64,000 bases of DNA from Hydrogenispora ethanolica (GTDB lineage Bacteria > Bacillota > UBA4882 > UBA8346), in NCBI RefSeq assembly GCF_004340685.1, contig NZ_SLUN01000005.1, positions 145,621 to 209,620 on the forward strand. Direction: 5' to 3'. Under the pieces are notes generated by a model that saw only the letters and a program-made list of their open reading frames with translations, did not search any database and was not told where the DNA came from. A program made the translations under genes and the position numbers. Every line of letters begins with the position of its first letter. Position 1 is the stretch's first letter. This document shows, piece by piece, positions 25,478 to 34,440 of the stretch.

Positions 25478-27214
25478 GTGAAAGAGAACAACTTCATGAA
25501 AGAGTTTAAGAAAAAAGGCAGGCTGTCAAGTGTCTTAACGTCTGTCAGCGTGATTGCGGGAATGATACCCATTTTCGTAGTGATGCTCATGGTTGGCTTC
25601 CTGTCCAAAGGAAACGTCGTGACCGGCTCCATCTGGGCGCTGGGAGCGCTGATCTGCCTGTGCCAGGCGGTTAAAGCAGTGTTTTATGCTTTGGCGATCT
25701 GGAAAGCCCATGACTCGGCCTACTCTTCATTGGCTGAAATCAGGCTGGCGCTGATTGAGCATTTGCGAAACATGACGCTTCGGTTTTTCCAAAAGCGAAA
25801 AACCGGCGACCTTGCCAATATCATCAATCATGACGTGGAGCGGGTGGAACTGTATCTGGCTCATACACTGCCTGAAGTGGTTATCACCAATGTTCTGCTT
25901 GCGGTGATATTCATCAGCGTGATGATCCTGGACTGGCGGCTGGGGCTGGCGATGATCTCCACGATACCGCTAGTGTTTTTGGCAATGTATATTTTCAATA
26001 AGCTCTGGACCCGTATGATTGAGAAATATCATCAGAGCGTTAAAACAATGTCTGAGGATCTGATGGAGTATATTGCGACCATTCCGGCGATCAAGGCTTT
26101 CAGCAAAGACGAGAAAAAAACCGAGCAGGTTTTGGACAGCCTGCATGCCTACATCGCCTGGGCCAAGAAAGCTACGATCGGTGAAGCAATTCCCATGAGT
26201 TTTATCATGATGCTCCTGGAAGGCGGCATGATCGTCCTGACCATCCTGGGCTCCATACTCTTACGCGGGAATCAGATTGACATGGTGAAATTCATATTGG
26301 CCGTCATTTTGGGAGGACAGTTCTCCGAGGCCTTTGCCAGGCTGATGTCCTTTGAGCATTCCAAGGCCGTTTTTAAAAACACCATGGCGACCATCGATTC
26401 CGTGATGGGCGTCGAGCCTGAGGAAGAGAATGAAAAATGCCGGGACTTGCCAGCGGGGGATATTGAATTTAAGAATATTCATTTCAGCTATGATGGGGAG
26501 AAAAAAGCGCTGGAGGATATTAATCTGGTCTTTCAAAAGAACACCGTCAACGCCATTGTCGGGCCTTCCGGCTCGGGCAAGAGCACCCTTGCCAATTTGC
26601 TGATGGGCTTCTGGAAGGCGGACGGCGGCAAAATCACCATCGGCGGAAAAAGCATTGACGCTATGCACGAGCGGGATTTATCGGCGCTGGTATCCATCGT
26701 GCAGCAGGAGGTATTTTTATTCAATACCTCCATCGCCGAAAATATCAGAATCGGGAAAAAGGACGCCGGCAGGGAGGAAGTCATCGAAGCTGCCAAGAAG
26801 GCGCAGATTCACGACATGATCATGAGCCTTCCCCGAGGCTATGAAACCGCCGTCGGGGAGGCGGGAGCCAGATTGTCGGGAGGAGAAAAACAAAGAATCT
26901 CCATTGCCCGCATGATCCTGAAAAATGCGCCGGTGGTCATTTTGGATGAAGCGACCGCCGCCATCGATCCCTATCATGAATATTTAATCCAAAAGGCCAT
27001 CAGCAATTTGGGAAAGAACAAGACCCTGATCATCATCGCTCACCACTTGAATACCATCACCCATGCCGATCAGATCCTGGTGATGGAAGACGGGAGAATC
27101 AAGGCAAGAGGCAAACATGAAGAGCTGCTGAAATCCAGCCGGATGTATCAAGCTATGGTGAAGGCGCAGAATGAAGTGGACGGCTGGCAAATTAAGGAGG
27201 CAAAGGCGTTATGA
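25478..27214 (+). CDS. ABC transporter ATP-binding/permease half 1 (IrtA/YbtP-like)
   Basis: A 578-aa half transporter: six-helix membrane domain (about residues 15-300) and C-terminal ATPase (about 335-565) with Walker A GPSGSGKST, signature LSGGEKQR, Walker B VVILDEATAAID and H-loop IIIAHHLNT. In sequence style it is close to the IrtAB/YbtPQ group, which move siderophores, rather than classical lipid exporters, but also to unspecific multidrug pairs. GTG 25478 has GGAGG at 25465. It overlaps the next gene by four bases, and both proteins should form a heterodimer. Confidence 0.88.
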   Translation: MKENNFMKEFKKKGRLSSVLTSVSVIAGMIPIFVVMLMVGFLSKGNVVTGSIWALGALICLCQAVKAVFYALAIWKAHDSAYSSLAEIRLALIEHLRNMTLRFFQKRKTGDLANIINHDVERVELYLAHTLPEVVITNVLLAVIFISVMILDWRLGLAMISTIPLVFLAMYIFNKLWTRMIEKYHQSVKTMSEDLMEYIATIPAIKAFSKDEKKTEQVLDSLHAYIAWAKKATIGEAIPMSFIMMLLEGGMIVLTILGSILLRGNQIDMVKFILAVILGGQFSEAFARLMSFEHSKAVFKNTMATIDSVMGVEPEEENEKCRDLPAGDIEFKNIHFSYDGEKKALEDINLVFQKNTVNAIVGPSGSGKSTLANLLMGFWKADGGKITIGGKSIDAMHERDLSALVSIVQQEVFLFNTSIAENIRIGKKDAGREEVIEAAKKAQIHDMIMSLPRGYETAVGEAGARLSGGEKQRISIARMILKNAPVVILDEATAAIDPYHEYLIQKAISNLGKNKTLIIIAHHLNTITHADQILVMEDGRIKARGKHEELLKSSRMYQAMVKAQNEVDGWQIKEAKAL

Positions 27215-28941
27215 CCAAAGAGCTGTTGAGTAACATTGGCATTGGGGCCAAAGGAAAAGGGCTGCTGGGAATGGCCATTCTCACCACGGCCCTGGGGACA
27301 CTTTGCAATGCCGGCATCATGATTGTCATCCTAAAAATGATGGAGCAGATCACCGGCGGCCGGGGGGATTTATCCCGCTACTGGTGGGCGCTGGCCGGTA
27401 TAACGGTTTTTAGGATGCTTTTTAATAGCATATCCAGCATTGTCAGGCATTTTGCCGGCTTTGAGATTGTCGCCAAGATCAAAACGCAGATCATTTTACG
27501 GCTGAAACAGTTTACCCTGGGTTTTTACAGCAATGAAAGGATGGGGGAGATCAGCACGGTGATCCATAATGACGCGGACAATCTGGGGGGAATCGTGGGT
27601 CATTTGGGTTCGCGGATGATCAGTGATTTTCTGGTGGCCTTCATCATCGGTACAGGGCTGTTCCTTATCGACTGGCGGATGGGGCTGGCCATGGTTTCCC
27701 TGCTTCCTGCGGCCATCTGGATACTGGTTCGCGGCATCCAAAACAATCTGCAGTTAAAAAAGGCCAACCAGGCGAATTTGGCGGATATGGTCAGCCTGTT
27801 TGTCGAGTATACCAAAGGAATCCCTTTGTTGAAAGCGTTTACTGAAATCCCGGTTTTTAAGGATAGGCTGGAGGCCAGCGCGGTCAAATTCGGGGAGAGC
27901 AGTAAAAAAGAGGCCAAATCGGTTGCAAGCTATCTGGGAAAGTATTTTTTCCTGTTTGAACTTTGTTATGCCATTCTGGCGACCCTTGGAGCCTATTGGG
28001 TATTCGGGAACAACTTATCGCTGTTTGATTATCTGATCTTCATGATTTTCTGCCGAGAATTCTATCGGCCCTTTGCGGCGCTGGAGGGCCACTGGCTGAG
28101 CTATATGAGCGTCAAAGACAGCTATCAAAGGGTCGCGCGGATCCTGGATGCGCCGGTGGTGGAAAAGCCCGCAGCGCCTCAGGAGGCCAAACATTTTGAT
28201 ATCGCCTTTGACCGGGTCGGCTTTTCCTACGAAGCAGGCGAATTTGAACTGAAAAATGCCAGCTTCACTTTGGAACAGGGTACGCTGACCGCTTTGGTGG
28301 GGCCGTCCGGTTCGGGAAAGACCACCATTACGAATTTGATGTTACGATTCTGGGAACCGCAAAGCGGACGGATTCAAATTGGCGATGTGGACATCCGGCG
28401 GATGGATTACGACGAGCTGCTCGCCAATATCAGCATTGTCATGCAGAATGTCATCCTGTTTGCGGATACCATTTACGAAAATATCAAGATGGGGAATAAA
28501 AATGCGACCCGGGCCCAGGTCATGGAGGCGGCCCGCAAAGCCATGATCCATGATTTCATTATGAGCCTGCCGGACGGGTACGACACGCCGCTGGGAGAAA
28601 ACGGCGTGGGGCTTTCCGGCGGACAGAAACAGCGGCTCTCCATTGCCCGGGCGTTTTTGAAAAACGCGCCCATTGTCATTCTGGACGAGATCACCAGCAA
28701 TGTCGATCCCCTCAACGAGGTGAAGATCCAAAAGGCCATCAGCAATCTGGCGGCAGATCGGACGGTGCTGGTGATCGCCCATCATTTGCGGACCATCCAG
28801 AACGCAGATAAAATTATCGTTTTTAACCGGGGCGAAATTGTCGAAATGGGCAAACATCACCAATTGATGCAAAACAACGGGCTGTATCGGGAACTCTGGG
28901 ATGCCCAGGAGCGGGCCAAGGAGTGGCGAATCTGCGGGTAG
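27211..28941 (+). CDS. ABC transporter ATP-binding/permease half 2 (IrtB/YbtQ-like)
   Basis: A 576-aa partner of the preceding half transporter. Membrane part about 15-300, ATPase about 330-560 with Walker A GPSGSGKTT, signature LSGGQKQR, Walker B IVILDEITSNVD and AHHLRTIQ. Both halves keep a complete catalytic site. The ATG overlaps the previous stop (ATGA). A 10-bp hairpin at 29019-29044 (GGGCGAAACC with GGTTTCGCCC) follows but lacks a T-run. Substrate direction cannot be decided from sequence. Confidence 0.88.
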   Translation: MTKELLSNIGIGAKGKGLLGMAILTTALGTLCNAGIMIVILKMMEQITGGRGDLSRYWWALAGITVFRMLFNSISSIVRHFAGFEIVAKIKTQIILRLKQFTLGFYSNERMGEISTVIHNDADNLGGIVGHLGSRMISDFLVAFIIGTGLFLIDWRMGLAMVSLLPAAIWILVRGIQNNLQLKKANQANLADMVSLFVEYTKGIPLLKAFTEIPVFKDRLEASAVKFGESSKKEAKSVASYLGKYFFLFELCYAILATLGAYWVFGNNLSLFDYLIFMIFCREFYRPFAALEGHWLSYMSVKDSYQRVARILDAPVVEKPAAPQEAKHFDIAFDRVGFSYEAGEFELKNASFTLEQGTLTALVGPSGSGKTTITNLMLRFWEPQSGRIQIGDVDIRRMDYDELLANISIVMQNVILFADTIYENIKMGNKNATRAQVMEAARKAMIHDFIMSLPDGYDTPLGENGVGLSGGQKQRLSIARAFLKNAPIVILDEITSNVDPLNEVKIQKAISNLAADRTVLVIAHHLRTIQNADKIIVFNRGEIVEMGKHHQLMQNNGLYRELWDAQERAKEWRICG

Positions 28942-29018
28942 CCGGAAGAGCCGGAGCCGGGATGCAATCTTACCTTGGCGCATGGCGGAACGGGTTGCAT
29001 CCATTATAAAAACAAATC

Positions 29019-29044
29019 GGGCGAAACCGGAGTTGGTTTCGCCC
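29019..29044 (+). terminator. Hairpin after ABC pair
   Basis: GGGCGAAACC-ggagtt-GGTTTCGCCC, perfect stem, no T-run: a possible terminator or 3' end stabiliser. Confidence 0.5.
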
Positions 29045-29235
29045 TGCTAGGCTTCGGTCCACCTTCCTCAAAGATTGGTCATGCATCTCCAAACCAGGTC
29101 CCTGCTTCCTCAAAACTCATGGAACATCACCAAAAATAGACCGAACCAAGCCAAGAGAACCTTAATAAAGATACTCAAACGCAACGCTTGATATGGAGAT
29201 GCGGCTATGATAACGAACCGGTGGGGAGCTGAAAG

Positions 29236-29571
29236 AGCTCATTTTGCGAGTGACGGATCGCTTTGGGTGACTGAAAGAGCTCTTTCAGTCTTTCAGCAAG
29301 CTCATTTTGTGGATAAGAGAGCTCGCTCAGTCTTTCAGCAAGCTCATTTTGTGGATAAGCAAGCTTGTTTTGTGAATCAGCAAGCTCGTTTTGTGAATAA
29401 GTGAGCTCTCTCAGTCGTTCAGCAAGCTCGTTTTGTGGATAAGCAAGCTTGTTTTGTGAATGGGAGAGCTTGCTCAGTCGTTCAGCAAGCTCGTTTTGTG
29501 GATAAGCGATCTATTTTTGTGGATAAACGGATCCGTTTAACGTGGTTAATGGTTTTGGCTGTGGATAAGTC
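29236..29571. repeat. 16-unit 21-bp array with six exact DnaA boxes
   Basis: Sixteen consecutive units of exactly 21 bases can be laid out from 29236. The consensus is AGCTCGTTTTGTGGATAAGC plus one base. Six units hold TGTGGATAA, the complement of the DnaA box TTATCCACA, at 29308, 29350, 29434, 29497, 29518 and 29560. The unit at 29383 holds TTATTCACA, also within the loose consensus. All boxes point the same way and are separated by multiples of 21, two helical turns, so they lie on one face. Other units are of a CTCAGTCTTTCAGC type. No dnaA, dnaN or gyrase gene is near. The whole gap 28942-29714 has no convincing gene. Confidence 0.85.
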
Positions 29572-29714
29572 GGGAAAGTGCAGCTAAAATTGGGTTAAGT
29601 CAGGAGTAAGGCTTTGAACTGGGAAGAGGGGAGAAAAAAGGAGCTGGTCCCGGAGATGAGAGAAATCGTACGGCCTGGATGAGAGGATGGAGAAGCCGGG
29701 CGAAGACGTACCGC

Positions 29715-30875
29715 TCAAATCTCCATACTCTCGAGCCGGTACTTCCGAATGACGCCCCAGACCGGGTAGGCGATCAGGGTCAGGGCCGCGGCCAGCCCCA
29801 GGATCACGGCGGGGAAGACGGCAAAGCCGAGCCAGTCGGCGAACCTCCCCACCACGGGGACGATCAGAAAGCCTCCCAGGTCGGCGCAGACGGTGATCAG
29901 GGCGGCCACCTTGCCGGTGCTGCCGGGGAAACAGCCGGTCAGCGCGGCCATCATCGTCGGGAAGATGCCCGCCAGGGTCAGTCCGATGCCCGCGGTGGCC
30001 AGCGCCGTAACCCAGCCGACCGGCCAGAGATACCAGCAGAGCGAAAGCAGCAGCGTTCCGCAGGAAGCGGCAATGATATAGGCGGAAAAACCGACCCGGT
30101 CCACGACGCGGCCGCAGATCAGGCGGCCCGCCGTCAAAGCGGCCCAAAAAAGCGTGGCCATCCATTGCGGGGAGAAGGGGCCGCGCGGCGCCAGCTGGCT
30201 CCAGAAGGCGGTGATCCACCCGCCCATCGAGACTTCCAGTCCGACATAGAAAAAGGTGAAAAGTCCCGCTGACCACAGAAAGCCATCGCGGTACGGCGAG
30301 CTTTCCGGCGCCGTGGCCGCCCGCTCTCCGGGGGCGGTCTTTACGTTCAGCAAGGCCAGAAGGACCAGGAAAGGCAGCACCGTAAGCAGGCCGAAGCCCG
30401 CGCGCCAGCTGCCGAAGACCTGTAGGCAGAACGCGGCCAGCAGCGGGGCGAGGATCGAACCGGCCCCGAAGAAGAAATGCAGGAAATTCATGGCCCTGCC
30501 TTTGCCGCCGGCCGTGGAATCGGCGCATAGCGCATTGATGCCCACGTTATAAATGGCCAGGCCCGCTCCTAACAAGGCATTCCAGACCAGCAGCAGGGGG
30601 TAGTCCGCCGCCAGCGCGCAGCCGGCGGCGCCGGCCAGGATCAGCAGGCCGCCGGCCAGCAGAAAGAGCTTCTTCCCAAAGCGGTCCGCCAGCGGCCCGC
30701 CGCTCAATTCGGCGATCAGGGAGCCGAAAAACTGCGCCGCCAAAAAGATGCCGGCCTGGCTGTAATTGATACCCAGATCGGCGGCGACGGCCGGCAGCAG
30801 GGGCCCGAGAACTCCGGATCCCAGGCCGATGGCTGTAAAACCGCAGTATTGAATGAACAAGAGCCGTTTTTTCAT
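29715..30875 (-). CDS. MFS transporter, FucP-like
   Basis: A 386-aa permease with twelve hydrophobic segments. The loop-2 signature GGPLADRFGKKLFLLAGG near residue 58-75 and its repeat CGRVVDRVGFSAY near 255 are typical of the major facilitator superfamily. The arrangement is most like sugar:proton symporters of the fucose-permease group. It is divergent from an AraC regulator, which likely controls it, and stands alone. The substrate is unknown; nearby LarA- and HAD-like genes suggest a hydroxy acid or sugar. Confidence 0.85.
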   Translation of the reverse strand: MKKRLLFIQYCGFTAIGLGSGVLGPLLPAVAADLGINYSQAGIFLAAQFFGSLIAELSGGPLADRFGKKLFLLAGGLLILAGAAGCALAADYPLLLVWNALLGAGLAIYNVGINALCADSTAGGKGRAMNFLHFFFGAGSILAPLLAAFCLQVFGSWRAGFGLLTVLPFLVLLALLNVKTAPGERAATAPESSPYRDGFLWSAGLFTFFYVGLEVSMGGWITAFWSQLAPRGPFSPQWMATLFWAALTAGRLICGRVVDRVGFSAYIIAASCGTLLLSLCWYLWPVGWVTALATAGIGLTLAGIFPTMMAALTGCFPGSTGKVAALITVCADLGGFLIVPVVGRFADWLGFAVFPAVILGLAAALTLIAYPVWGVIRKYRLESMEI

Positions 30876-30975
30876 GGGAACCTCCGGGACCGGATTTCAA
30901 TATTGTCTCTGATTATAGACGCTAAAGCGCCCAAAATCCATTCAATAAATTATTTATTCTTTCAAAATCTTGCGC

Positions 30976-30992
30976 TATAATGGTTGGGGTGA
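30976..30992 (+). promoter_or_regulatory. -10 box and RBS that set the araC-type start
   Basis: TATAAT at 30976-30981 and GGGGTGAG at 30985-30992. Since an in-frame TTG at 30970 lies upstream of this -10, the true start is ATG 31000. No good -35 is visible, as expected for an activator-dependent promoter. Confidence 0.5.
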
Positions 30993-30999
30993 GCAACCG

Positions 31000-31944
31000 A
31001 TGCATGGTGATGTAAAAGAGGCTCCGGTAACCCTCGGGGAACTGGCGCCGCGCGTCCTGACAAGTTCCATTTTCACGCAGGGAATGACGTTTCCGGCGGG
31101 GCAGCGCTTTAACGGGCGTTACGTCTGCGACTATGAGCTGGAGTACTTCACCGACAGCGCCGGCGCGATGATCCTCGAGGAGCGCCTGTATCCGCTCCGC
31201 AAGGGCGACATCGCCTTCCGCCAACCCGGCCAGTTTACCCAGGGGATCTTGCCGTACAATTGTTACCTGGTCAGCTTCGACCTGGTCGGGAATACCGCCA
31301 AAAACCCCGAAACCTACAATTTTTGCACCGAGACGCAATTTCAGGTCCATTACCGCCACCCTTTGCTGGAGGCGATCCCGCCGGTGTTTCACCCGCCGGA
31401 CGGCGAGGGCTACGCCAAGCTTTTCGACGGCATCTTCCGCGAGTTTGTCAATCAGAACCAATACTCGCTGCTGCTGTTGCGTTCTTTGGTATTGCAGGTC
31501 CTCTACCAGTTGGCCCGGGACGCGCAGGATCCCTTCGCCGGTTCCGGCCTGCGCTGGCCGGCGCATCGCGATACGCTCAAGAAGGCCATCGATTATATGC
31601 AACAGAACTATGCCCGGAAGATCGGCCTCCGGGAACTGGCGGAACAGGCCGGAATGAGCCCCAGCTACTTTCACAGGCTCTTTTCGGAGCTGATGGGCTC
31701 GACCCCCAATGAATACCTGATCCGCCTGCGGTTGGGCAAGGCCAAGGAACTGCTGCTCCAGACCCACCTGGCCGTATATGAGATCGCCTTGCAATGCGGT
31801 TTCGAGAATATTCCCTACTTCAGCTTTCTCTTTAAAAAGCAGGTGGGGGTCTCGCCCGGTCAGTTCCGCGGGAGCTACAGCTATCTCCGCTCCGGATCGC
31901 CCCGGGAGAAGCGCGGCGGAATTGACAGCCCGCTTGGGATATGA
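31000..31944 (+). CDS. AraC-family transcriptional regulator
   Basis: A 314-aa regulator with an N-terminal cupin-like sensor (about 10-170) and a C-terminal double helix-turn-helix (about 195-295). The first HTH is IGLRELAEQAGMSPSYFHRLFSE-like, and the second ends AVYEIALQCGFENIPYFSFLFKK, followed by GVSPGQFR, the family signature. Divergent from the MFS gene and upstream of the GntR/LacI hybrid. It probably responds to a sugar or hydroxy acid and activates the transporter. Confidence 0.9.
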   Translation: MHGDVKEAPVTLGELAPRVLTSSIFTQGMTFPAGQRFNGRYVCDYELEYFTDSAGAMILEERLYPLRKGDIAFRQPGQFTQGILPYNCYLVSFDLVGNTAKNPETYNFCTETQFQVHYRHPLLEAIPPVFHPPDGEGYAKLFDGIFREFVNQNQYSLLLLRSLVLQVLYQLARDAQDPFAGSGLRWPAHRDTLKKAIDYMQQNYARKIGLRELAEQAGMSPSYFHRLFSELMGSTPNEYLIRLRLGKAKELLLQTHLAVYEIALQCGFENIPYFSFLFKKQVGVSPGQFRGSYSYLRSGSPREKRGGIDSPLGI

Positions 31945-31974
31945 TAAATTTACAATAGCTCATGCGCATGAGCT
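31922..31974 (+). promoter_or_regulatory. Promoter and 18-bp perfect palindrome before GntR hybrid
   Basis: TTGACA (31922-31927) with TAAATT at 17 bases (31945-31950), then AGCTCATGCGCATGAGCT (31957-31974), a perfect palindrome at or just after the transcription start. It is well placed for autorepression by the regulator downstream. The promoter overlaps the end of the araC gene. Confidence 0.6.
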
Positions 31975-31992
31975 TCGGAACGAGGTGCCGTT

Positions 31993-33081
31993 TTGATCAA
32001 TAAAAAACTGGATTTGCCGCGTTTTCTCCAACTGTACCAGTTGCTGAAGGCGGAGATCATTTCCGGAAAATATGCTTGTTACGAACCCATCCCTTCCCAG
32101 CAGCAGTTGATCGATGCCTATCAGGTGAGCCTGATCACGGTCCGCCGGGCCATTGAGAAATTGTCGGCCGAAGGCTATATCCTGCGCCGCCAGGGGAAGG
32201 GGTGTTTTGTCGCTCCGGCCACCGACTGGCAGATCAACCGTTCCCAGGTACTGCAGATCGGGGTGATCGTCTCCTCCATCGCCAACTCCTTTTTTCCCGA
32301 GATTATTGAGGGCATGGAGCAGTATCTGCATACGGTCAACGCCCAGCTGACCATCTCCCATTCCCAGTGGCAGGCCGCGCACGAGCGCAGCCATATCAAC
32401 AGCTTTTTGCGGAATGGCTGTCACGGCCTGTTGATCTCGCCGTCCCAGGACTGCCAGGCCTATCGCAAGCTGCAAGAGGAAGGGGTCCCGTTTGTCTTTT
32501 TCAACCATTACTTTCCCGACGCCGGCTTTCCCTATGTGATCACCGACGACCGGAACGGCGTCAAAGCGGCCATCGATCACCTGATCGCCAGGGGTCACCG
32601 CCGGATCGGCGCGGTCATCGGGGGTTCGGGCAAGGCCACCGCCCTGGACCGCCTGGCCGGGCTGCGGGATAGTTTCGCAGCCGCCGGCCTGGAATGGAAG
32701 GATTCCTGGCTTAGCTGGCAAAAGAACTTTACCTACGATGAAGGGGTCGAGGGGGCGCGGGAATTGTTCGCCCGGGAACCGGCCCTGACGGCCATTTTTT
32801 GCTCTTCGGAACTGTTGGCCACCGGAACCGCGGCCTACCTTTTGAACCGGGGCTACCGCATTCCGGAACAGATGTCGCTGGTGGCTTTCGGTGATTCGGA
32901 CACTTCCCGTTTCTTCAAGATTCCGTTGACTACCATCGCCCAGCCGACCACGGAAATGGGCGCGACTGCGGCCCGCTTGTTGGTCGAGGCCGTTCAAGAC
33001 CGGCCGGTTGACGCCGATCAGATCGTGCTGCCGTGCCGGCTGATCATCCGCGAGTCCACGGCGCAGGCGCGGAATGCCTGA
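31993..33081 (+). CDS. GntR/LacI hybrid regulator (AraR type)
   Basis: A 362-aa protein that joins a GntR winged helix (about 1-75; PIPSQQQLIDAYQVSLITVRRAIEKL) to a LacI-type sugar-binding domain (about 85-350; AIDHLIARGHRRIGAVIGG and LVAFGDSDTSRFFKIPLTTI). This is the build of AraR, which dissociates from DNA on binding a sugar. TTG start with GAGGTG at 31982. Followed by the LarA-like enzyme, which is likely in its regulon. Confidence 0.9.
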   Translation: MINKKLDLPRFLQLYQLLKAEIISGKYACYEPIPSQQQLIDAYQVSLITVRRAIEKLSAEGYILRRQGKGCFVAPATDWQINRSQVLQIGVIVSSIANSFFPEIIEGMEQYLHTVNAQLTISHSQWQAAHERSHINSFLRNGCHGLLISPSQDCQAYRKLQEEGVPFVFFNHYFPDAGFPYVITDDRNGVKAAIDHLIARGHRRIGAVIGGSGKATALDRLAGLRDSFAAAGLEWKDSWLSWQKNFTYDEGVEGARELFAREPALTAIFCSSELLATGTAAYLLNRGYRIPEQMSLVAFGDSDTSRFFKIPLTTIAQPTTEMGATAARLLVEAVQDRPVDADQIVLPCRLIIRESTAQARNA

Positions 33082-33177
33082 AGGCCCGGGTGCCACTTGA
33101 AGGATGGAAATGTTGCTTTGGAAGATTGAATCATTTAAGTATAGGGAAAAATCTAAATTTGGGGAGGAGCGCTCGTG

Positions 33178-34431
33178 ATGATTGGCAAGGGTTATGAGCA
33201 AGGAACGATGACGGACGGGGAAGCCCGGGGGATTATGGCCGAAGCCTTGAACCGGCTGGATCTGGACGGCAAAAAAGTGCTGATGATCATCCCGGATACC
33301 ACCCGGACCGCGCCGATGCCTTTGATTTACAAGGCCGTCTATGAGACGATCGGCGCCAAAGTGGCCCAGCTGGACGTGATGGTGGCCCTGGGGACCCATC
33401 CCGCCATGCCGGAAGAGAAGATCATGTCCTGGGTCGGGATTACCCCGGAGGAGCACCGGTCGGCGTATCCGAAGACCCGCTTCTTCAATCACGCCTGGAA
33501 CGATCCGGACGCGCTGGCGGTGGCGGGAACGGTCCCCGCGGCCGAGATGGCCGAGATCACCGGCGGCCTGATGGCCGAGGATGTCCCGGTCACCATCAAT
33601 AAAAAGATCTATGAATACGATCGCCTGTTGATCACCGGACCGGTCGTCCCCCACGAGGTGGTGGGGATCTCCGGCGGCAACAAGTATCTCTTCCCGGGCA
33701 TCTCCGGCCAGGAGATTATCGACTTTTTCCATTGGCTCGGCGCCCTGATCACGATCCCCAAGATCATCGGCGTCAAGGATACGCCGGTCCGCCGGGTCCT
33801 GAACCGGGCGGCCCAGTTCCTGACGGTGCCGCGGAGCGCCTTCTGTTTCGTCATCCATGAACATCAGCTGAAGGGCTTCTTCACCGGCACGCCCGAGGAG
33901 GCCTGGTCGGCGGCGGCCGATCTCTCCGACAAGCTGCATATCGTCTATAAGAACCGGCGGTACCAAAGTGTGCTGGGGCTGGCGCCGCCCAAATTCGACG
34001 ACCTCTGGACCGGCGGCAAGGTCTCCTATAAGCTCCAGGACATCGTGGCGGACGGCGGCGAGCTGATCATCTACGCGCCGAATATTGACGAAGTCTCTTA
34101 CGTGCACGGCCACTGGATCGATCAGATCGGGTATCATTGCCGGGACTACTATTACCGGCGGATGGAGCAATTCGCCCAGATCCCCCGGGGGATTCTGGCT
34201 CATTCCACTCACGTCAAGGGCGCCGGCACTTTCGAGAACGGGGTGGAGCAGCCGCGGATCAATGTGATTCTGGCCACCGGCATTCCCGAGGAACGCTGCC
34301 GCCGCATCAACCTGGGCTACCGGGATTACCGGACGATCAATCCCCAAGAATGGGCCGGCCGGGAGGACGAAGGCTATCTGCTGGTTCCGGAGGCGGGCGA
34401 TCTGCTCTTCCGGTATGCGGGGAAAAAATAA
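33178..34431 (+). CDS. LarA-family nickel-pincer racemase
   Basis: A 417-aa protein of the LarA (DUF2088) family, whose founding member racemises lactate with a nickel-pincer nucleotide. Key residues fit by spacing: the His of VVPHEVVGISGGNK, ten residues before the Lys that would carry the pincer (K184 in LarA), and sixteen after it the His of DFFHW (H200). DTTR near 42 and GTHP near 73 are the other active-site positions. Family members act on malate, sugar acids and others, so the substrate is open. Maturation genes larB, larC and larE are not in the window. GGGGAGGAG sets ATG 33178. Confidence 0.85.
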   Translation: MIGKGYEQGTMTDGEARGIMAEALNRLDLDGKKVLMIIPDTTRTAPMPLIYKAVYETIGAKVAQLDVMVALGTHPAMPEEKIMSWVGITPEEHRSAYPKTRFFNHAWNDPDALAVAGTVPAAEMAEITGGLMAEDVPVTINKKIYEYDRLLITGPVVPHEVVGISGGNKYLFPGISGQEIIDFFHWLGALITIPKIIGVKDTPVRRVLNRAAQFLTVPRSAFCFVIHEHQLKGFFTGTPEEAWSAAADLSDKLHIVYKNRRYQSVLGLAPPKFDDLWTGGKVSYKLQDIVADGGELIIYAPNIDEVSYVHGHWIDQIGYHCRDYYYRRMEQFAQIPRGILAHSTHVKGAGTFENGVEQPRINVILATGIPEERCRRINLGYRDYRTINPQEWAGREDEGYLLVPEAGDLLFRYAGKK

Positions 34432-34440
34432 GCGGAGTGA

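Noticed and set aside
29207-29404. 65-codon frame with QQAHFVDK-like repeats
   Set aside because: Translation of the 21-bp array (7 codons per unit). The DNA repeat with DnaA boxes explains it better.
29236-29571. Chromosomal origin oriC
   Set aside because: No dnaA, dnaN, recF or gyr genes and no clear AT-rich unwinding region; a DnaA-binding array is a safer description.
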